Source: Galerina marginata
Taxonomy: Eukaryota > Basidiomycota > Agaricomycetes > Agaricales > Galerinaceae
Direction: 5' to 3'
DNA length: 64,000 bases
Assembly (NCBI GenBank): GCA_023014335.1
Contig: JAECYW010000003.1
Coordinates: 248,001-312,000 of the forward strand
Shown: piece by piece, positions 23,701-34,800 of the stretch
How positions within the stretch are numbered: position 1 is the stretch's first letter
Layout of the letters: each line of letters begins with the position of its first letter
Position numbers and translations under genes: made by a program
The notes under the pieces: generated by a model
Databases searched by the model: none
What the model was told of the DNA's origin: nothing
What the model saw: the letters and a program-made list of their open reading frames with translations, nothing else

Positions 23701-23770
23701 CGATACAGTCGGCACATTGTAAACGTTCAATGGACCGATACATTCGCTACAATGTAGCTTCCCTATGTGG
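20730..23770. mobile_element. Large palindromic CACATAG element 1 (3.0 kb, non-coding)
   Basis: The left end CCACATAGGGAAGCTACATT (from 20730) is mirrored at 23770, and about 100 bp of the ends match with a single mismatch seen; weaker inverted similarity runs on for about 170 bp. Inside are a mirrored pair around about 21246-21320 and 21842-21925, a central ~290-bp AT-rich block, three units of ~330 bp (about 22285, 22629 and 22940) and many GCC(GAA/GAT) hexamer tracts. The left half is much shorter than the right, so part has been lost. No transposase, target duplication or coherent ORF is visible. Short ORFs arise only because the hexamers lack stops. Confidence 0.85.
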
Positions 23771-23885
23771 CCAATTGCTCAATTGGCACCATTCCCATAG
23801 ATCTAAGTGCCAAGCATGAGTGACTCACGACCTCATGCCTTCAATCGAATAGTAAACCACATACAACTGGATCTAAAGAAACGGC

Positions 23886-24116
23886 CTAGATAATAGCCGC
23901 ATTAGTGAAGATATAATATCCTGCCTGATTAACATTGCACCGGAAGTGGGGATGACTCACAAAGTCGGTATTCAATATAAATTGTCCACAGGCCCCTCGC
24001 TGGCCTGATTCGAAATTGGAGAATGTTAACCTTACATTCCCCTGTGCAAAGTCAGCACTGACAAAATTAAGTAGAAGGGGCACAGGGAGAACGAAATGAG
24101 CGATGGTAAGTTTCAT
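23886..24116 (-). CDS. Small secreted protein with an expansin/RlpA-like GACGQ motif, probably truncated
   Basis: A 76-residue ORF. Residues 1-21 (MKLTIAHFVLPVPLLLNFVSA) form a good signal peptide. The segment RGACGQFILNTDFV resembles the GACG...(S/N)D(F/L)V signature of fungal double-psi beta-barrel (expansin/RlpA-like) secreted proteins, which act in the cell wall or at the host interface. Those proteins usually have about 90-100 more residues and further cysteines; here the frame stops soon after the motif. A possible intron (GTGCAATG ... ATCTAG, ending at 23886) leads to an early stop. A TATATATT lies about 55 bp upstream of the ATG. The end is only about 115 bp from palindromic element 1, which may have removed the 3' part. 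Confidence 0.5.
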   Translation of the reverse strand: MKLTIAHFVLPVPLLLNFVSADFAQGNVRLTFSNFESGQRGACGQFILNTDFVSHPHFRCNVNQAGYYIFTNAAII

Positions 24117-24179
24117 CTTGGAAGCGAATTGCTCAGGACAATGCTACAACTTTGTGAACTTGCTGTTAATATATAGCTT

Positions 24180-25260
24180 TCTGCGTTTTCCCAGAAAGGT
24201 ATGGCTTACACACTGGAATAGCACTTAACTCGGGTATGATCGTTAGGGAAGCAGTGTGGCAGTGTGTCACCTCCCTTACCTCAAACCTTGGCCTCATAAC
24301 CGTCCAGCCATTTCTAATACACGGCCCTCTCTGGAGACGCTAAAAACTACCTGCATCGTGTAAATCTCTATATTTGTCTACTTTTCCGATGGAAGAATGG
24401 AAACGGGAGATAGTCCTGATTGGACTTCGTGAATTCTTTACCGTTCGATAGGCACTTAATTTTTTTTGGCATACAACACCGATTACCTTACATGTTAATT
24501 TATCACAAGATGACACCCAAAACAAGAACCCACGTATAACCTGCCGGATTGATCTGAGGCTCAGGTTTTCCCTGTCTGACAGAGAACATGGTTGTTGTAA
24601 AGTACATTTTCGGGCTACAGAAGTGCTCTGCTACGAACGTGCAGCGTAAATATGCCGACGATGTTCGCAGGGGTGTCAATATTCATCTATGGCTATGAAA
24701 TTCCATCCGATGAGTCAACTTCGGTCACAGATTATAATTAACTCTTCCCATGAAACCCTCGTCCATGTCCTTCACGCAGTAAATTCCCACATACCCAGTC
24801 TTCTTGCCTTCAATTTCGTTATCTTGTGGGCAACATTATGAGTTTTCAATCGGCAGGCTATGATGTAGGCAATTTTCTCTATGTGGTATTCTTTCCGCGG
24901 CCATAGAGGTTTTTACCTGATACCAATACCATTAACGTGGAACCGGTGGTCTAGCTCTGTGTTAATAAGATCTTTTCGAGCTGTAGTTTGCGATTAATGT
25001 GAGTAGGACTGAATGTTGGGATGCCTCTCACTTACGAGAATTGCTGCTTGGCCGGTGTACAGGCCGCGTTCCTAAAATACGATAACATCACGACCTATTT
25101 TAATTCTTGTCCTCTTTCCAATTATGTTCGCCATTGAGGTGAGATAGCTTCCCAGTTCCAGATTACGCGCGTCGCGGGCAGCTATTCATGTAGACCCAGA
25201 AATCGGGCTGTGGTCTCCCAGTGGAAATAAACCGTCAAGCGTAGGGTGCTCGAGATGCTA
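24180..25260. other. Intergenic, no supportable gene
   Basis: AT-rich DNA without domain-bearing ORFs. Confidence 0.4.
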
Positions 25261-25455
25261 CATATGGTCTTGCTTGTGGTTTTTCTTTACATCCCTTCGG
25301 TCACACACTGGTCTCAGAATCCACGTATGAGTCAAAAAAAATGTGCAGCACGGTAAAAATGTGAAGCGCACGAAATACGGCAAGTGAGACGGTTCTTAGT
25401 AAAGTAGATACGACGCCGCGCTAATAGTCGAAGCCCAGGGGTGTGAAATACTCTA

Positions 25456-26840
25456 CTACAACGCTATCCCTATGAGCTCCGTATTGAACCGAGAGTCATG
25501 TGGCCCTGTGCCATACGATGGAGGAGCATCTACTCCAGCAGGCTCAAAAATACGTTGTTCTGATACTTCGAAGATGCGTTGACTTTTTTGACGGGTACCA
25601 GCTGGAGCGGATGCCGAGTCATGATTGAACGGCTCGAGGCTGGATGTGCTACTTCCCCCGGACGCCCGCTTCCGTTTCATCATTCTGCGACGTGTGCAAA
25701 AGATACCAAGAATAAGGAGCACCAGGACGCCAGTGCTTGAACATCCAACAACTATTGCTAGATTTGAATTCCGGTTTCCTGTCGTCGTAGCATTTATGGT
25801 CGGTGATGTCATAAGCGTTGTCGATGGCGTTGGAAGAACAGTTAGTGATGAAGTCACAGACATGTTCTGGTTTGCTGTGCCGTTTTGGACCACCAAACTA
25901 GTCAGAGAAAGCGGAATAGTGCTCGAGGCCATCCCTTCAAATATGCCTCCATAGGAAACTTTTAATACATGCTGACCGCGGGGCAAGGCAAATGTTCGAA
26001 AGAGCAGGGATTGTCCTTCGATTCTGCCATCCAGCCCCCCAGCTATCGCAGGTTCGAGAAATTGTTCAATTCCATCGTCGTCATCGACTGCAAATGAGAA
26101 GGTGCTCGGATTATACCCTTCAAAACTGGTGTTGTATAACCCAAACCAAAGTACTGAGCTCCCTAAAGAACCAGGATTAATTACAGTCTCCCTATTCAAG
26201 AAGAACGCACCATAAAAATTAAAAGTAAAGTTAGCCCCGGCTTGAGTAGTGATAATGGGCACGGAGGAGAAGTTGGTAAAATCTTGTCGTTCCAACATTG
26301 GGTTATGTGGATCGAATAAAAGATCTGCAGTAGCCACGACGATAGACGTTTCATAAGTTAGATAGTCGAACAATATTGGGCGATCTTGAGAGCCGGAGGT
26401 TGAAATATGAAGTTCGTGCTGAACTTGAGCTTCTAGTCCAAGCAGAGAGCAGCAAAGGGACTCGTTAAGGGTGGTATCCTCGTGGACATAGACGGTGTCA
26501 ATTTGGACATCATCCACAGAACAATTCCACAAACTTGGCTGCGAAGAGACCGGTGGTGTAGCACCTTCTGGAACTTGGCCACAAGCTAATACGCTCGAAC
26601 CTATGGGAGGTTACTCATTAATAATAAATGCCGCCACGCTGATCAAAATTGGGGTATACCAGAGAAAGTAAATTTCAGTTCACTTGAATTAACCGTCTCG
26701 TGTAAGGTGCCATACATGGGGTAGCTAGGGGCTACTTGCGGAAGTGAACTGGTAATGTTTACCCAACCAGGACCATACTGAATGTTGGGATTACTGTCAT
26801 CTACAAGAATTGTGGTTGTCGGGTTTGGTATAGTGGTCAT
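25456..26840 (-). CDS. Single-pass membrane protein with duplicated extracellular module, paralogue 1
   Basis: The exons on the minus strand are 26840-26660, 26600-26211 and 26162-25456, giving 425 residues. The introns (59 and 48 bp) are both phase 1 and both split a glycine in the same motif: FTFSG|SSVL and NFYG|SSVL. The second intron is a multiple of three and has no stop, so the frame stays open if it is ignored; the paralogue shows that it is real. The N-terminus has ILVDDSNPNIQYGPGW, typical of an Agaricomycete family with jelly-roll-like extracellular modules. A Ser/Thr-rich stalk, one helix (LAIVVGCSSTGVLVLLILGI), a stop-transfer RRRMMKRKR and a tail with APPSYGTGPHDSRFNTELIG follow. 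There is no clear signal peptide, so type III insertion is likely. The role is unknown; surface sensing or wall contact is plausible. Confidence 0.82.
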
Positions 26841-26920
26841 TGGTTGGGCTGGTTGAACGGAAGCGGCGAGGACTGAAACTAGAGGTGGGAGACTTAAGCC
26901 GCTGTGGTCATTTATCTTGC

Positions 26921-26927
26921 TTTTATA
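26921..26927 (-). promoter_or_regulatory. TATA box of paralogue 1
   Basis: TATAAAA on the minus strand, about 81 bp upstream of the ATG at 26840. The paralogue has TATAAAG at the matching place, 30753-30759. Confidence 0.55.
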
Positions 26928-26959
26928 TGTTCCACCGATAAATCAGTTGATGATCTCTA

Positions 26960-27750
26960 GGTGCCCCACAGCTGCGCGATCTAGTTGTAGAACGAGCAAT
27001 TGCGAATTATTTTAGGAAAGGAATCAGGAGGCTTGACGAACTTGGTGCGGGCTGCAGGAAAATCTGCTCTAAATGTAATTGAATCAGAAAACCCTTGAAT
27101 TCTCCTTGCGTCCGCACACCCGTTCAGCTGCTTCTTGGACGATTTCTAATCTTGAATGCTTACACCCTTCTGTCCCGTCACATTACAACGAGATATGTCT
27201 TACTTTTGTGCCTCACCGACATACATACCAACAGTGGGCGTCATCAGTCTTCCTCAAGCTGACGTACTAGCCAGGAGTTCAAATGCATTGCCCAATCTCA
27301 TCTGCCTGTAAACTCGTTGAAAGAAACAACATCACTGAAATTCTGCGTGGTTGAAAATTAAATAAAGGTGGGTCGGATCATTATAAAATCGCGTCGTCTG
27401 ACAATACCCTTTGCTGCTGCCGCGGATCCCTTCTGGCCGCGGACGACTGACCCGGTTATGGAGCTATGGTATCATATGTGGGGCTGATTTGGCCACAGAT
27501 GGAGTGCGAAGGGAATCACGTTAATTACGAGCTTTCTGACATGATCATCAAGCAGATTACCAACAGTGAGCACGGTAATTTCGTCATGGGGCTGATCGCA
27601 ATGGAGGTCTAGTTAAAGAGGCATCAACAACAGCTACCGTTCTAGAAAACGGCTAGATTGCAGGTTGGTCCCAAAATTGATTTTTTCCTCTGGGCACTGA
27701 GGTTTTCATCTCTATTGTAACGACTGACGCTCCTCAGTTTTATTTGGCTG
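26960..27750. other. Intergenic, no supportable gene
   Basis: Upstream DNA of the duplicated unit. No ORF with a recognisable domain. Confidence 0.4.
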
Positions 27751-27839
27751 CCTCACGGGGTCCCAAAGTAAAAGAGATCAGAAATAAAGGAGATTACAAT
27801 AGTTCGAACCAACTCTATCGATGCGCCGTAACGCTCAAT

Positions 27840-28330
27840 ATCTGCAAATCCGAGCGTGGTTGTGAGTAAGGCGGCACGGCGACGGCCAAGTTCTAAGTTT
27901 AAGCTCGCGTTCAGCGAGATCGTTGGCAGGGAAAGCACGAGAATGAGCCTGGGGTGGTGGCCGTGGCCAGGACATCCGCAAATATCTGTTAAAAATATTA
28001 ATATGCGAGGGAAGAAGATGGAAGGAGAAGACGTACAGGTTTTTTTAAAGGACTGTTCGCGTTAGGTGAGAGGCTCAGAGGCGCTGCGGCCAGTCTTCGT
28101 TGCTGGGTAGAGGAGGAAACATTGGCGCATGCAATGGTCGCAAAAGCGACAATACATACTTGCGACCCTCCTTTCGTTTCTCCGTGTTGCTTGTGCACGC
28201 TGCCGCTCGAGAATCTGAACGAACTTTCAGTTTTACCACCAAACAGAGCACCCCGTCCTGTTTGAAACATAAGCAGGTTCGACAACGCCGAGAGGCCAGG
28301 CCACCAGGAACAGAGTGATCCATGAACACG
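27840..28330 (-). other. Possible spliced minus-strand gene, unresolved
   Basis: Read on the minus strand, three coding-like stretches are separated by good splice signals: ...GGGTCGCAA|GTATGT ... TCTACCCAG|CAACGAAG, then AAACCT|GTACGT ... with acceptors TTTAACAG or CACCCCAG. One reading frame stays open through the first two stretches. The final exon can be joined in two ways, each ending after a short tail, and no start is compelling. There are no recognised domains. It lies in the part of duplication unit 1 that is missing from unit 2. Confidence 0.22.
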
Positions 28331-28599
28331 AGAATTGACAAATGACGAAAGTTGAGGGGGCGGTAGGGTAGGTCATTCTGGAGCTACCAAGGATGTCCGG
28401 CGGTGTACAGGATCAACTAGGACCTAGCAGAAGTTATGAGCAAGGTTCTATGAACGAGAGGCGAAAGGGCAAAGGACGTCTTACGGTTTCGCGCGCTCGA
28501 CAGTATCTTGGCAGTGATTCTAGCAAGGCGCATGGACGAGTTTGTGAATGAAATAGTCAAATACTTGGGCGTACGCACCGCCTTTCAACCTTAAGCATT

Positions 28600-28720
28600 C
28601 CCAGCTGTCTCATCGCAACCGCAAAACCATTGTAACGATACCGGTTTGGTCGCTGGCGACGTTGTTGGCGGACTTGACTTTGGCGCTCGGTTCGACCACA
28701 GGTGCCCTATGAGAACTGAG
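28600..28720 (+). pseudogene. Gene remnant sharing a GLVAxxVVxxLDFGARF peptide, copy 1
   Basis: One plus-strand frame reads GLVAGDVVGGLDFGARF near 28645-28695. The matching place in unit 2 reads GLVAIGVVVHKLDFGARF (about 31464-31518). Amino-acid conservation despite base changes suggests a former protein-coding exon. Neither copy sits in a long ORF. I do not recognise the family. Confidence 0.35.
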
Positions 28721-29322
28721 CTAGCACGTAATTATTCTTCTTGTTGATGCTTACGGTGTCGAACAAGGAGGAAACGACTGGTTAGGGGGTAGTCGATGAG
28801 GAAGGAGAGCGGGTAAGAAAAAATCAGACACGTAATGTTTTTGAAGAATGATCCGATTGGATGGAAATTCGGCCCGTATTGATCGCACTTCTTGGTCAAC
28901 TTTCGTCCAAAGCATTTGGCATTCCAGGCACAGGCCAATCTAACTGTGCTTCAGCAAGGCGATTCTCATTTCTCATCAGATTTATGGGGGAAGCGTTGTA
29001 GTTTAAATTTACCTTGGGTTAATCAAGTCTTCGGTCACACACTCTTATCGCTCCGCGTATAACGGTATAAGTCAGGAGTAATGTTCAGAACGGTATTGGA
29101 ACGGTGCAAAAAAAAATAAGGTAAGAATACGAAGCCCACGAAATACAGTAAGTAAGAAGATAACGGCAGAAACAGGCTACACTATAACCACGAGCAACAA
29201 TCATAAAAAGATAATGAACATCGGTATTGCAGCTTGCGAACAAATTGTAACCCAACACCAAGTAAACTATACTGCCTACAACGCCGCGATAATAGTCGAA
29301 GCCCAGGGATGTGAAAGCTCTA

Positions 29323-30668
29323 CTACAACGCTATCCCTATTAGCTCAGTATTAAACCGGGAGTCATGTGGCTCTGTGTCATACGATGGAGGAGCATCTAC
29401 TCCAGCAGGCTCAAAAATAGGTTGCTCCTGTACCTCGGCGAGATGTTGACCTTTTCGGCGGGTACCAGCTGGGGCTAATGCCGAGTCGTGATTGAAAGGC
29501 TCGACGCTGGATGTACTACTTCCCATGGACGCCCGCTTCCGTTTCTTCATTCTACGACGCGTGAAAAATATACCAAGAATAAGGAGCACCACGATGGCAG
29601 TGCTTGAGCACCCAAGGGCTATTGCTAAATGTGCCCTTCGGGTTCCAGTCGATGTTGCATTTTGTGTCTGTGAGTTGGTGGATGATGTTGTCGGCGACGG
29701 AGTTAGGGACATGTTCGGATTTGTTGTGCTGTTTTGGACCACCAGTGAGGTTAGAGAAAGAGGAATAGGCTCGTTCCCGAATGGAGCGCCCTTATAAACG
29801 ACATTTAAATTATGTTGACCACGAGGTAAGGCAAACGTTCGGAAGAGGAGGGATTCTCCGTCGATTCTGCCATCTAAGCTTTGAGCTACCCCAGGTTCGA
29901 GTGCTTGATTCGTTTCTTCGCCGTTATCGACAGTAACAGAAAATAAGCTCCGATTATACTCTGCAAAGGTCTTGTTGTATACCCCAAACCAAAGTACTGA
30001 GCTTCCTAAAAAAACAAGATTAATTTTACAGTCGCCAGATTCGAGAACAACGCACCATAGAAATTAAAAGTAAGGTTAGCCCCGACTTGGGTAGTGATGG
30101 GGACGTTGGAAAAGTTGGAAAAATATTGCAGTTCCCATCCCTCTGTTGAATAGTCAAACACTGGATCAAGTGAGGCGAGCCAGATATCGGCAGTAGGCAC
30201 GGCGATAGATGTTTCATAAGTTAGATAATCAAACGATATTGGGCGATCTTGAGCGCCGGTGGCTAAAATATGGATTTCGTGCTGAACTTGAGCGTCTAGT
30301 CCGTCCAGCGAGCAGCAGATGTCACCGCTGGAGATTTGGACATCATCAACAGAACAATTCCACGAATTTAAACTAGGGGTCGCCGGTGTGGTGTCACCTG
30401 GAACTTGACAACAAGCAAGTATGCTGGAACCTGTGAAAGATTACACATTTACATTCAATGCCGCAACACTTATCAAATTTTGGGATATACCAGAAAAAGT
30501 GAATTTCAATTCAGTTGAATTAATCGTCTCATGCAGGGTGCCATACATAGGGTAGCTAAGGTCTGATTGCGCAAGTGAACTGGCTTTGGTTACCCAACCG
30601 GTACCATACTGAATGTCGGGATTGTCGTCGTCTACAAGAATGGATATCGGGCTTGGTGTAGCGGTCAT
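29323..30668 (-). CDS. Single-pass membrane protein with duplicated extracellular module, paralogue 2
   Basis: The exons on the minus strand are 30668-30491, 30430-30056 and 30005-29323, giving 411 residues. The introns are 60 bp and 50 bp (GTGCGT ... poly-T TTTTTTTAG), at the same places and phase as in paralogue 1. Without splicing the second intron the frame hits a stop at 30006, so this copy looks broken until the intron is recognised. The features match paralogue 1: ILVDDDNPDIQYGTGW, FTFSG|SSIL, NFYG|SSVLWFGVY, a Ser/Thr stalk, one helix (LAIALGCSSTAIVVLLILGI), RRRMKKRKR, and a tail with DAPPSYDTEPHDSR and the same last residues. The TATA box is at 30753-30759 (minus). The tail and splice sites are highly conserved, so both copies are probably functional. 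Confidence 0.82.
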
Positions 30669-30752
30669 CGTTTGGGCTGTCTGAACGGAAGCAGCGAAGA
30701 CCGGAACGAGAGGGGTTAAACTTGTAACTTAAGCTGCGGTCATTTATCTCGC

Positions 30753-30759
30753 CTTTATA
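30753..30759 (-). promoter_or_regulatory. TATA box of paralogue 2
   Basis: TATAAAG on the minus strand, about 85 bp upstream of the ATG at 30668. Position is conserved with paralogue 1. Confidence 0.55.
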
Positions 30760-31439
30760 CGTTTGTCTGATGAATTGATTGATGCTGTCTAGGTGCACCA
30801 CGGATGGGTGGATCACGTAGCAATTGCGAGTTATTTTGGGAAAGAAATCAAGAGGACTGACGTGAACTTGGAGCGGCTGCATTAAAAAATAGCTATAAAT
30901 GATATCGAATCAGAAATCGTTTGAATTCTCCCTGACACCCCACACCTTTGTTGCGCTTGTGACTCGAATTCCTTTGGAGTTACCGTACCCCACTGTTAGA
31001 AGGAAGGAGGGAAGTATATCATCCTGACGTGGTCCCTTGCTGGAATAGTCAGTGTCGGTAATCTGTGGGATGATCACGTCGAAATTAGCGTAATACCCTT
31101 CGCGCTCCATCTATGGCCAAATCGGCCCCATATATGATACTCCCATTGCCCCATAATTGACCCACCTTCATCTTATTTCAACCATGCGTAGTTTCAGCTA
31201 TGTTGTATTTTTCGACGATTTTAAAGGTAAATCCAGCTAAAATCTGTAACGTATGGGCAAGGTTCTATGAGCCATAGTGGGAGGGATAACTCACAGTTTC
31301 CCATCTTGACAGCAGTCTAGTCAGAAATCCTAGGAAGGCGCAAAATGGCTTAGTTCTTTCAATCGAAGCAGTTGCGCACTTAAGCCTACGTACCGCTTTC
31401 AAACCTCAAATAATTCAACACTGATACGTCTTTCTCGTC

Positions 31440-31560
31440 CTGACCAGAAAACCTTTGCTCTTGGTGGCCTGGTTGCCATCGGAGTCGTCGTCCACAAGCT
31501 TGACTTTGGCGCTCGATTCTATCAAATATGTTCTGTTAAAGATAAGCTGGCGGGTAATCA
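31440..31560 (+). pseudogene. Gene remnant sharing a GLVAxxVVxxLDFGARF peptide, copy 2
   Basis: Counterpart of 28600-28720. The hydrophobic LALGGLVAIGVVV stretch could be a former membrane helix. No intact ORF. Confidence 0.35.
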
Positions 31561-31894
31561 TTGCCGTTGTTGATGTTTACGCTGTCGAACGAGGAAGAAT
31601 CAACGACCAACGACAAGAAGATGAGGAAGGAGGAAAGTGGTATCGGCCTGAGAACATAATGGAACCGAAAGCGTAGGATAAAATTTACAGGAGGAATCGA
31701 ACGGCAAGAGATGTGGTATTGGAAAACTATGAAGAACCAGGAGTTGGTCGATTAATGGTTGGAACTTGGCGCTGCAGCTCTAGCCGTATGGTAGTAAAGA
31801 AATTGCACCATCCTAAAGATTTCCAGCAACAGAAACGACTTGATCATCTATAAGATTAAGCAACGAGGATTCGGAGGAACAAAGACGGGAAGAA

Positions 31895-34800
31895 CCACAT
31901 AGAGAAGCTACATTGTAGCGAATGAATCGAAGGAATGAATGTTTACACTGTGCCGACTCAATCGAGGCCAATGAATTCAATGAACGGGCCCCTAGCGCGG
32001 ACACGGCCACGGCAGACCCAGATGGGCCCGAACGGCCTTGAAAATGGTGCCGTTCGGCGTTGCTCGTCTCACGGCATCGGCAAGTACAAATTTTCAAATG
32101 CTCTCAAAGAATTATCAGTCCTTCGGCATACATAGTATAGTGTCCTAGTATTTATATGTAGCTATTTAAAAAGAATAAATTGAGTGAGTGTGCCAGTATC
32201 ATGAGTGAGAACTTGAAGAGGCCTCGGCTTCGGCATTGGCAATGATTGGCATTGTCAACCCACTCAATTTTTCAGCAGACTGCGGCTACATTATAGCATA
32301 GGTATGTAATATATATTGAAACTTATTGAACTGCAGCTACAAGGCCTCATAACTTTGAGCAAAGTTGGCTTCGGCTTCGGCTTCGGCTTCGGCTTCGGCT
32401 TGGCGCCTAGGAAAATGCAAGTATGTTAACTAACATGGGAGACAGGTTCAGGTACATATACAATTCTTGGTTTTGGCAGTGGCATCGGCTTCAGCAAATT
32501 CGCAACCATGCTCATCACTGATTCATGGCTTCGGCTTTGGCTATGGGTAGGCGCTGAGATATGCACAGGTTCGGGATACCCAAAACAATTCATGGGAAAG
32601 TGAACGGGAACGACACGCATACTTATAACCTTCTAAACAAGCCCAAGAACAGATTTTTTGAGCCAGAATTGAATGAGTTACGGCCAATTTCGCGAAATTG
32701 ATCGAAATCGGCAATAGCTCATTCAGTTCTCAACCATTTGGCTGGTCTTGGGCTCATTTTGATAGGTGAACCCGTGCCAGTAACAAATTATTAAATTCGG
32801 CACTGCTAAATGCCTGATTGCGCAGTAAATGTCGGCTTCGGGTTTGGCATCGGCATCGGCTACGGGTAGGCGCTGAGATACCCGTGGGTTTGGCATCCCA
32901 AAACAAGTCTCGGAGAAGGGAACGGGAACAACTTGTATATTCAACACATTTTTCTTGTTTTGACAGGAAACCAATGCCATTCTCGGCATAGTCAAATGCC
33001 CGGTTGTACAGAAAATATCGGCTTCAGGTTTGGCACCAACCTTGGCTATAACTGTTAATATTGGCAATAGGTTGTTTGGCGCTGAGATACCCGCGTGTTC
33101 GACGAGCCCAAACCGGGCTCATTTTGAAATTCCCGGCTTTGGCATCGGCTTCAGTGATTCAGCCAGTGTGCCGATCATGGCCATGGCTTCGGCTACAGGT
33201 AGGCCCTCAGATTTCCGCGGGTTCGGCATGCCCAAACAGGTTATGGGAACGGGAACGGGAACGACTCGCATACTAATCACCTTCAAAACAAGCCCAAGAA
33301 TAGATTTTCTGAGCCAGAATTGAATGAGTTATGGCCAATTCCGCAAAATTCATCGAAATTGGCAATAACTCATTCAGTTCTCAACCATTTTGGCTGGTCT
33401 CGGGCTTGTTTTGATGGGTAAGCCATGCCAGTAACCATCATTATTTTCGGCATTGTCAAATACCTGATTACCCAGCAAATGTCGGCTTCGGCTTCGGGTT
33501 TACCTATGGCTTCGGCAACAGGTAGTCACTGACATACCCGCGGGTTCGGCATACCTAAAGGCGCCACAGGAAAGGGAACGGGAACAAATCGCATACTCAT
33601 AACCTTCGAAACAAGCCCAAGAACATATTTTCTGAGCCAGAATTGAATGAGTTATGGCTAATTTCGTGAGATTCATCGAAATTGGCAATAGCTCATTCAG
33701 TTCTCAACCATTCTGGCTGGGCTTGGGCTCTTTTTGACGGGTAAACCTGTGCCAGTAACCATTGTTATTTCCGGCATTGTCAAATGCCTGATTACCCAGC
33801 AAATGCGACTCGGCTTCGGCTTCGGCATCAGCCTCAGCATAGGCACAAACACAGAATTCTAGAAACATTGGTGCGGGTTTTATCTGGGTATGGGTATGGG
33901 CTAGTAATTTTGTACCCTACAAAAGCCTGTACCCATGACATGGGTTGGCGGGTCAGGCGCTGACATTGAACTGGGCGCTTAATCAATGATCGGCGCCAAC
34001 ATGAGTTCCAAACGAAGGTTTTCTTACCGGAGGCCTTTTAGAAAGTGCCTCTGGTAAGAAAACCTTCACTTGCAAGTTGCTGGTATTGGTCTGTACAGGT
34101 AGTACTATGGGTACATGCTAAAATTCCCTTGTGTAATTGCTTAGTATTACAGGTATTGCAGCATCTCGGACATCCAGGATAATGTAAGTACATGTATGGA
34201 CTCACAGTAACTCATCTGGGATTTGAAACAATACTTTTTTAAGGTCTAAAGACAGAATACTGTAGGAATCCATCTATAAATGTACCATGCAAAAGGAATT
34301 TCCTTAGGAGTTCAGCCCAAAAACATTATAAGCCAAACTGTCTGGTGGTTTTCAAGATTTGCCGGTGAAGTGGAATAGGACAAGCACCGAACCTGTTGTT
34401 TTGAAGGCAGAACAAGACTTATTTAAAGTCTAAAGAAAGAATACTGTAGAACTATATTCAGAAATAAGCCACACAAAAGGAATTTCCTTAGAAGTTCAGC
34501 CCAAAAATGTTATAAGCCAAACTGTCTGTGATGCCGATGCCGATGCCGAGGTGGTAGGGAGATTTGAGGGATTAGAAACCTCAAGAGCACAGGTAACTGT
34601 AGATACAGGTACGGTACATGAGTGCAGAGTGACTCGCATACCTTAGGCTACAAGCCCCGAAACTTTTCGTTTTGTGGAGCATTGAGTGAGTTACAAGTGA
34701 GTTAGCCAATTTAGTGATACCAAAATCTATGAAGCCAAGGCCCTAGGCCGATGCCTAAGCCAACTTCACTCATAATGTTGCTGGTGCAAACATTTATAGA

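Larger units (their letters stand above)
25265..28950. repeat. Tandem segmental duplication, unit 1
   Basis: Segments in this interval match 29030-31660 in the same order: the downstream CTTCGGTCACACACT block (25300 / 29030), the membrane-protein gene (25456-26840 / 29323-30668), upstream DNA with GCAATTGCGA (26996 / 30820), AAGGTTCTATGA (28443 / 31259) and TTGACTTTGGCGCTCG (28674 / 31500). Unit 1 is longer, with extra DNA around 27300-28300. Confidence 0.75.
29030..31660. repeat. Tandem segmental duplication, unit 2
   Basis: Second copy of 25265-28950, in the same orientation and order. It is shorter (2.6 kb), ends about 235 bp before palindromic element 2 begins, and contains the second membrane-protein paralogue. 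Confidence 0.75.

Noticed and set aside
29323..30200. Single-pass paralogue 2 as a pseudogene with a frameshift at 30006
   Set aside because: A 50-bp intron with good splice sites at the same place as in paralogue 1 removes the stop and restores the frame.
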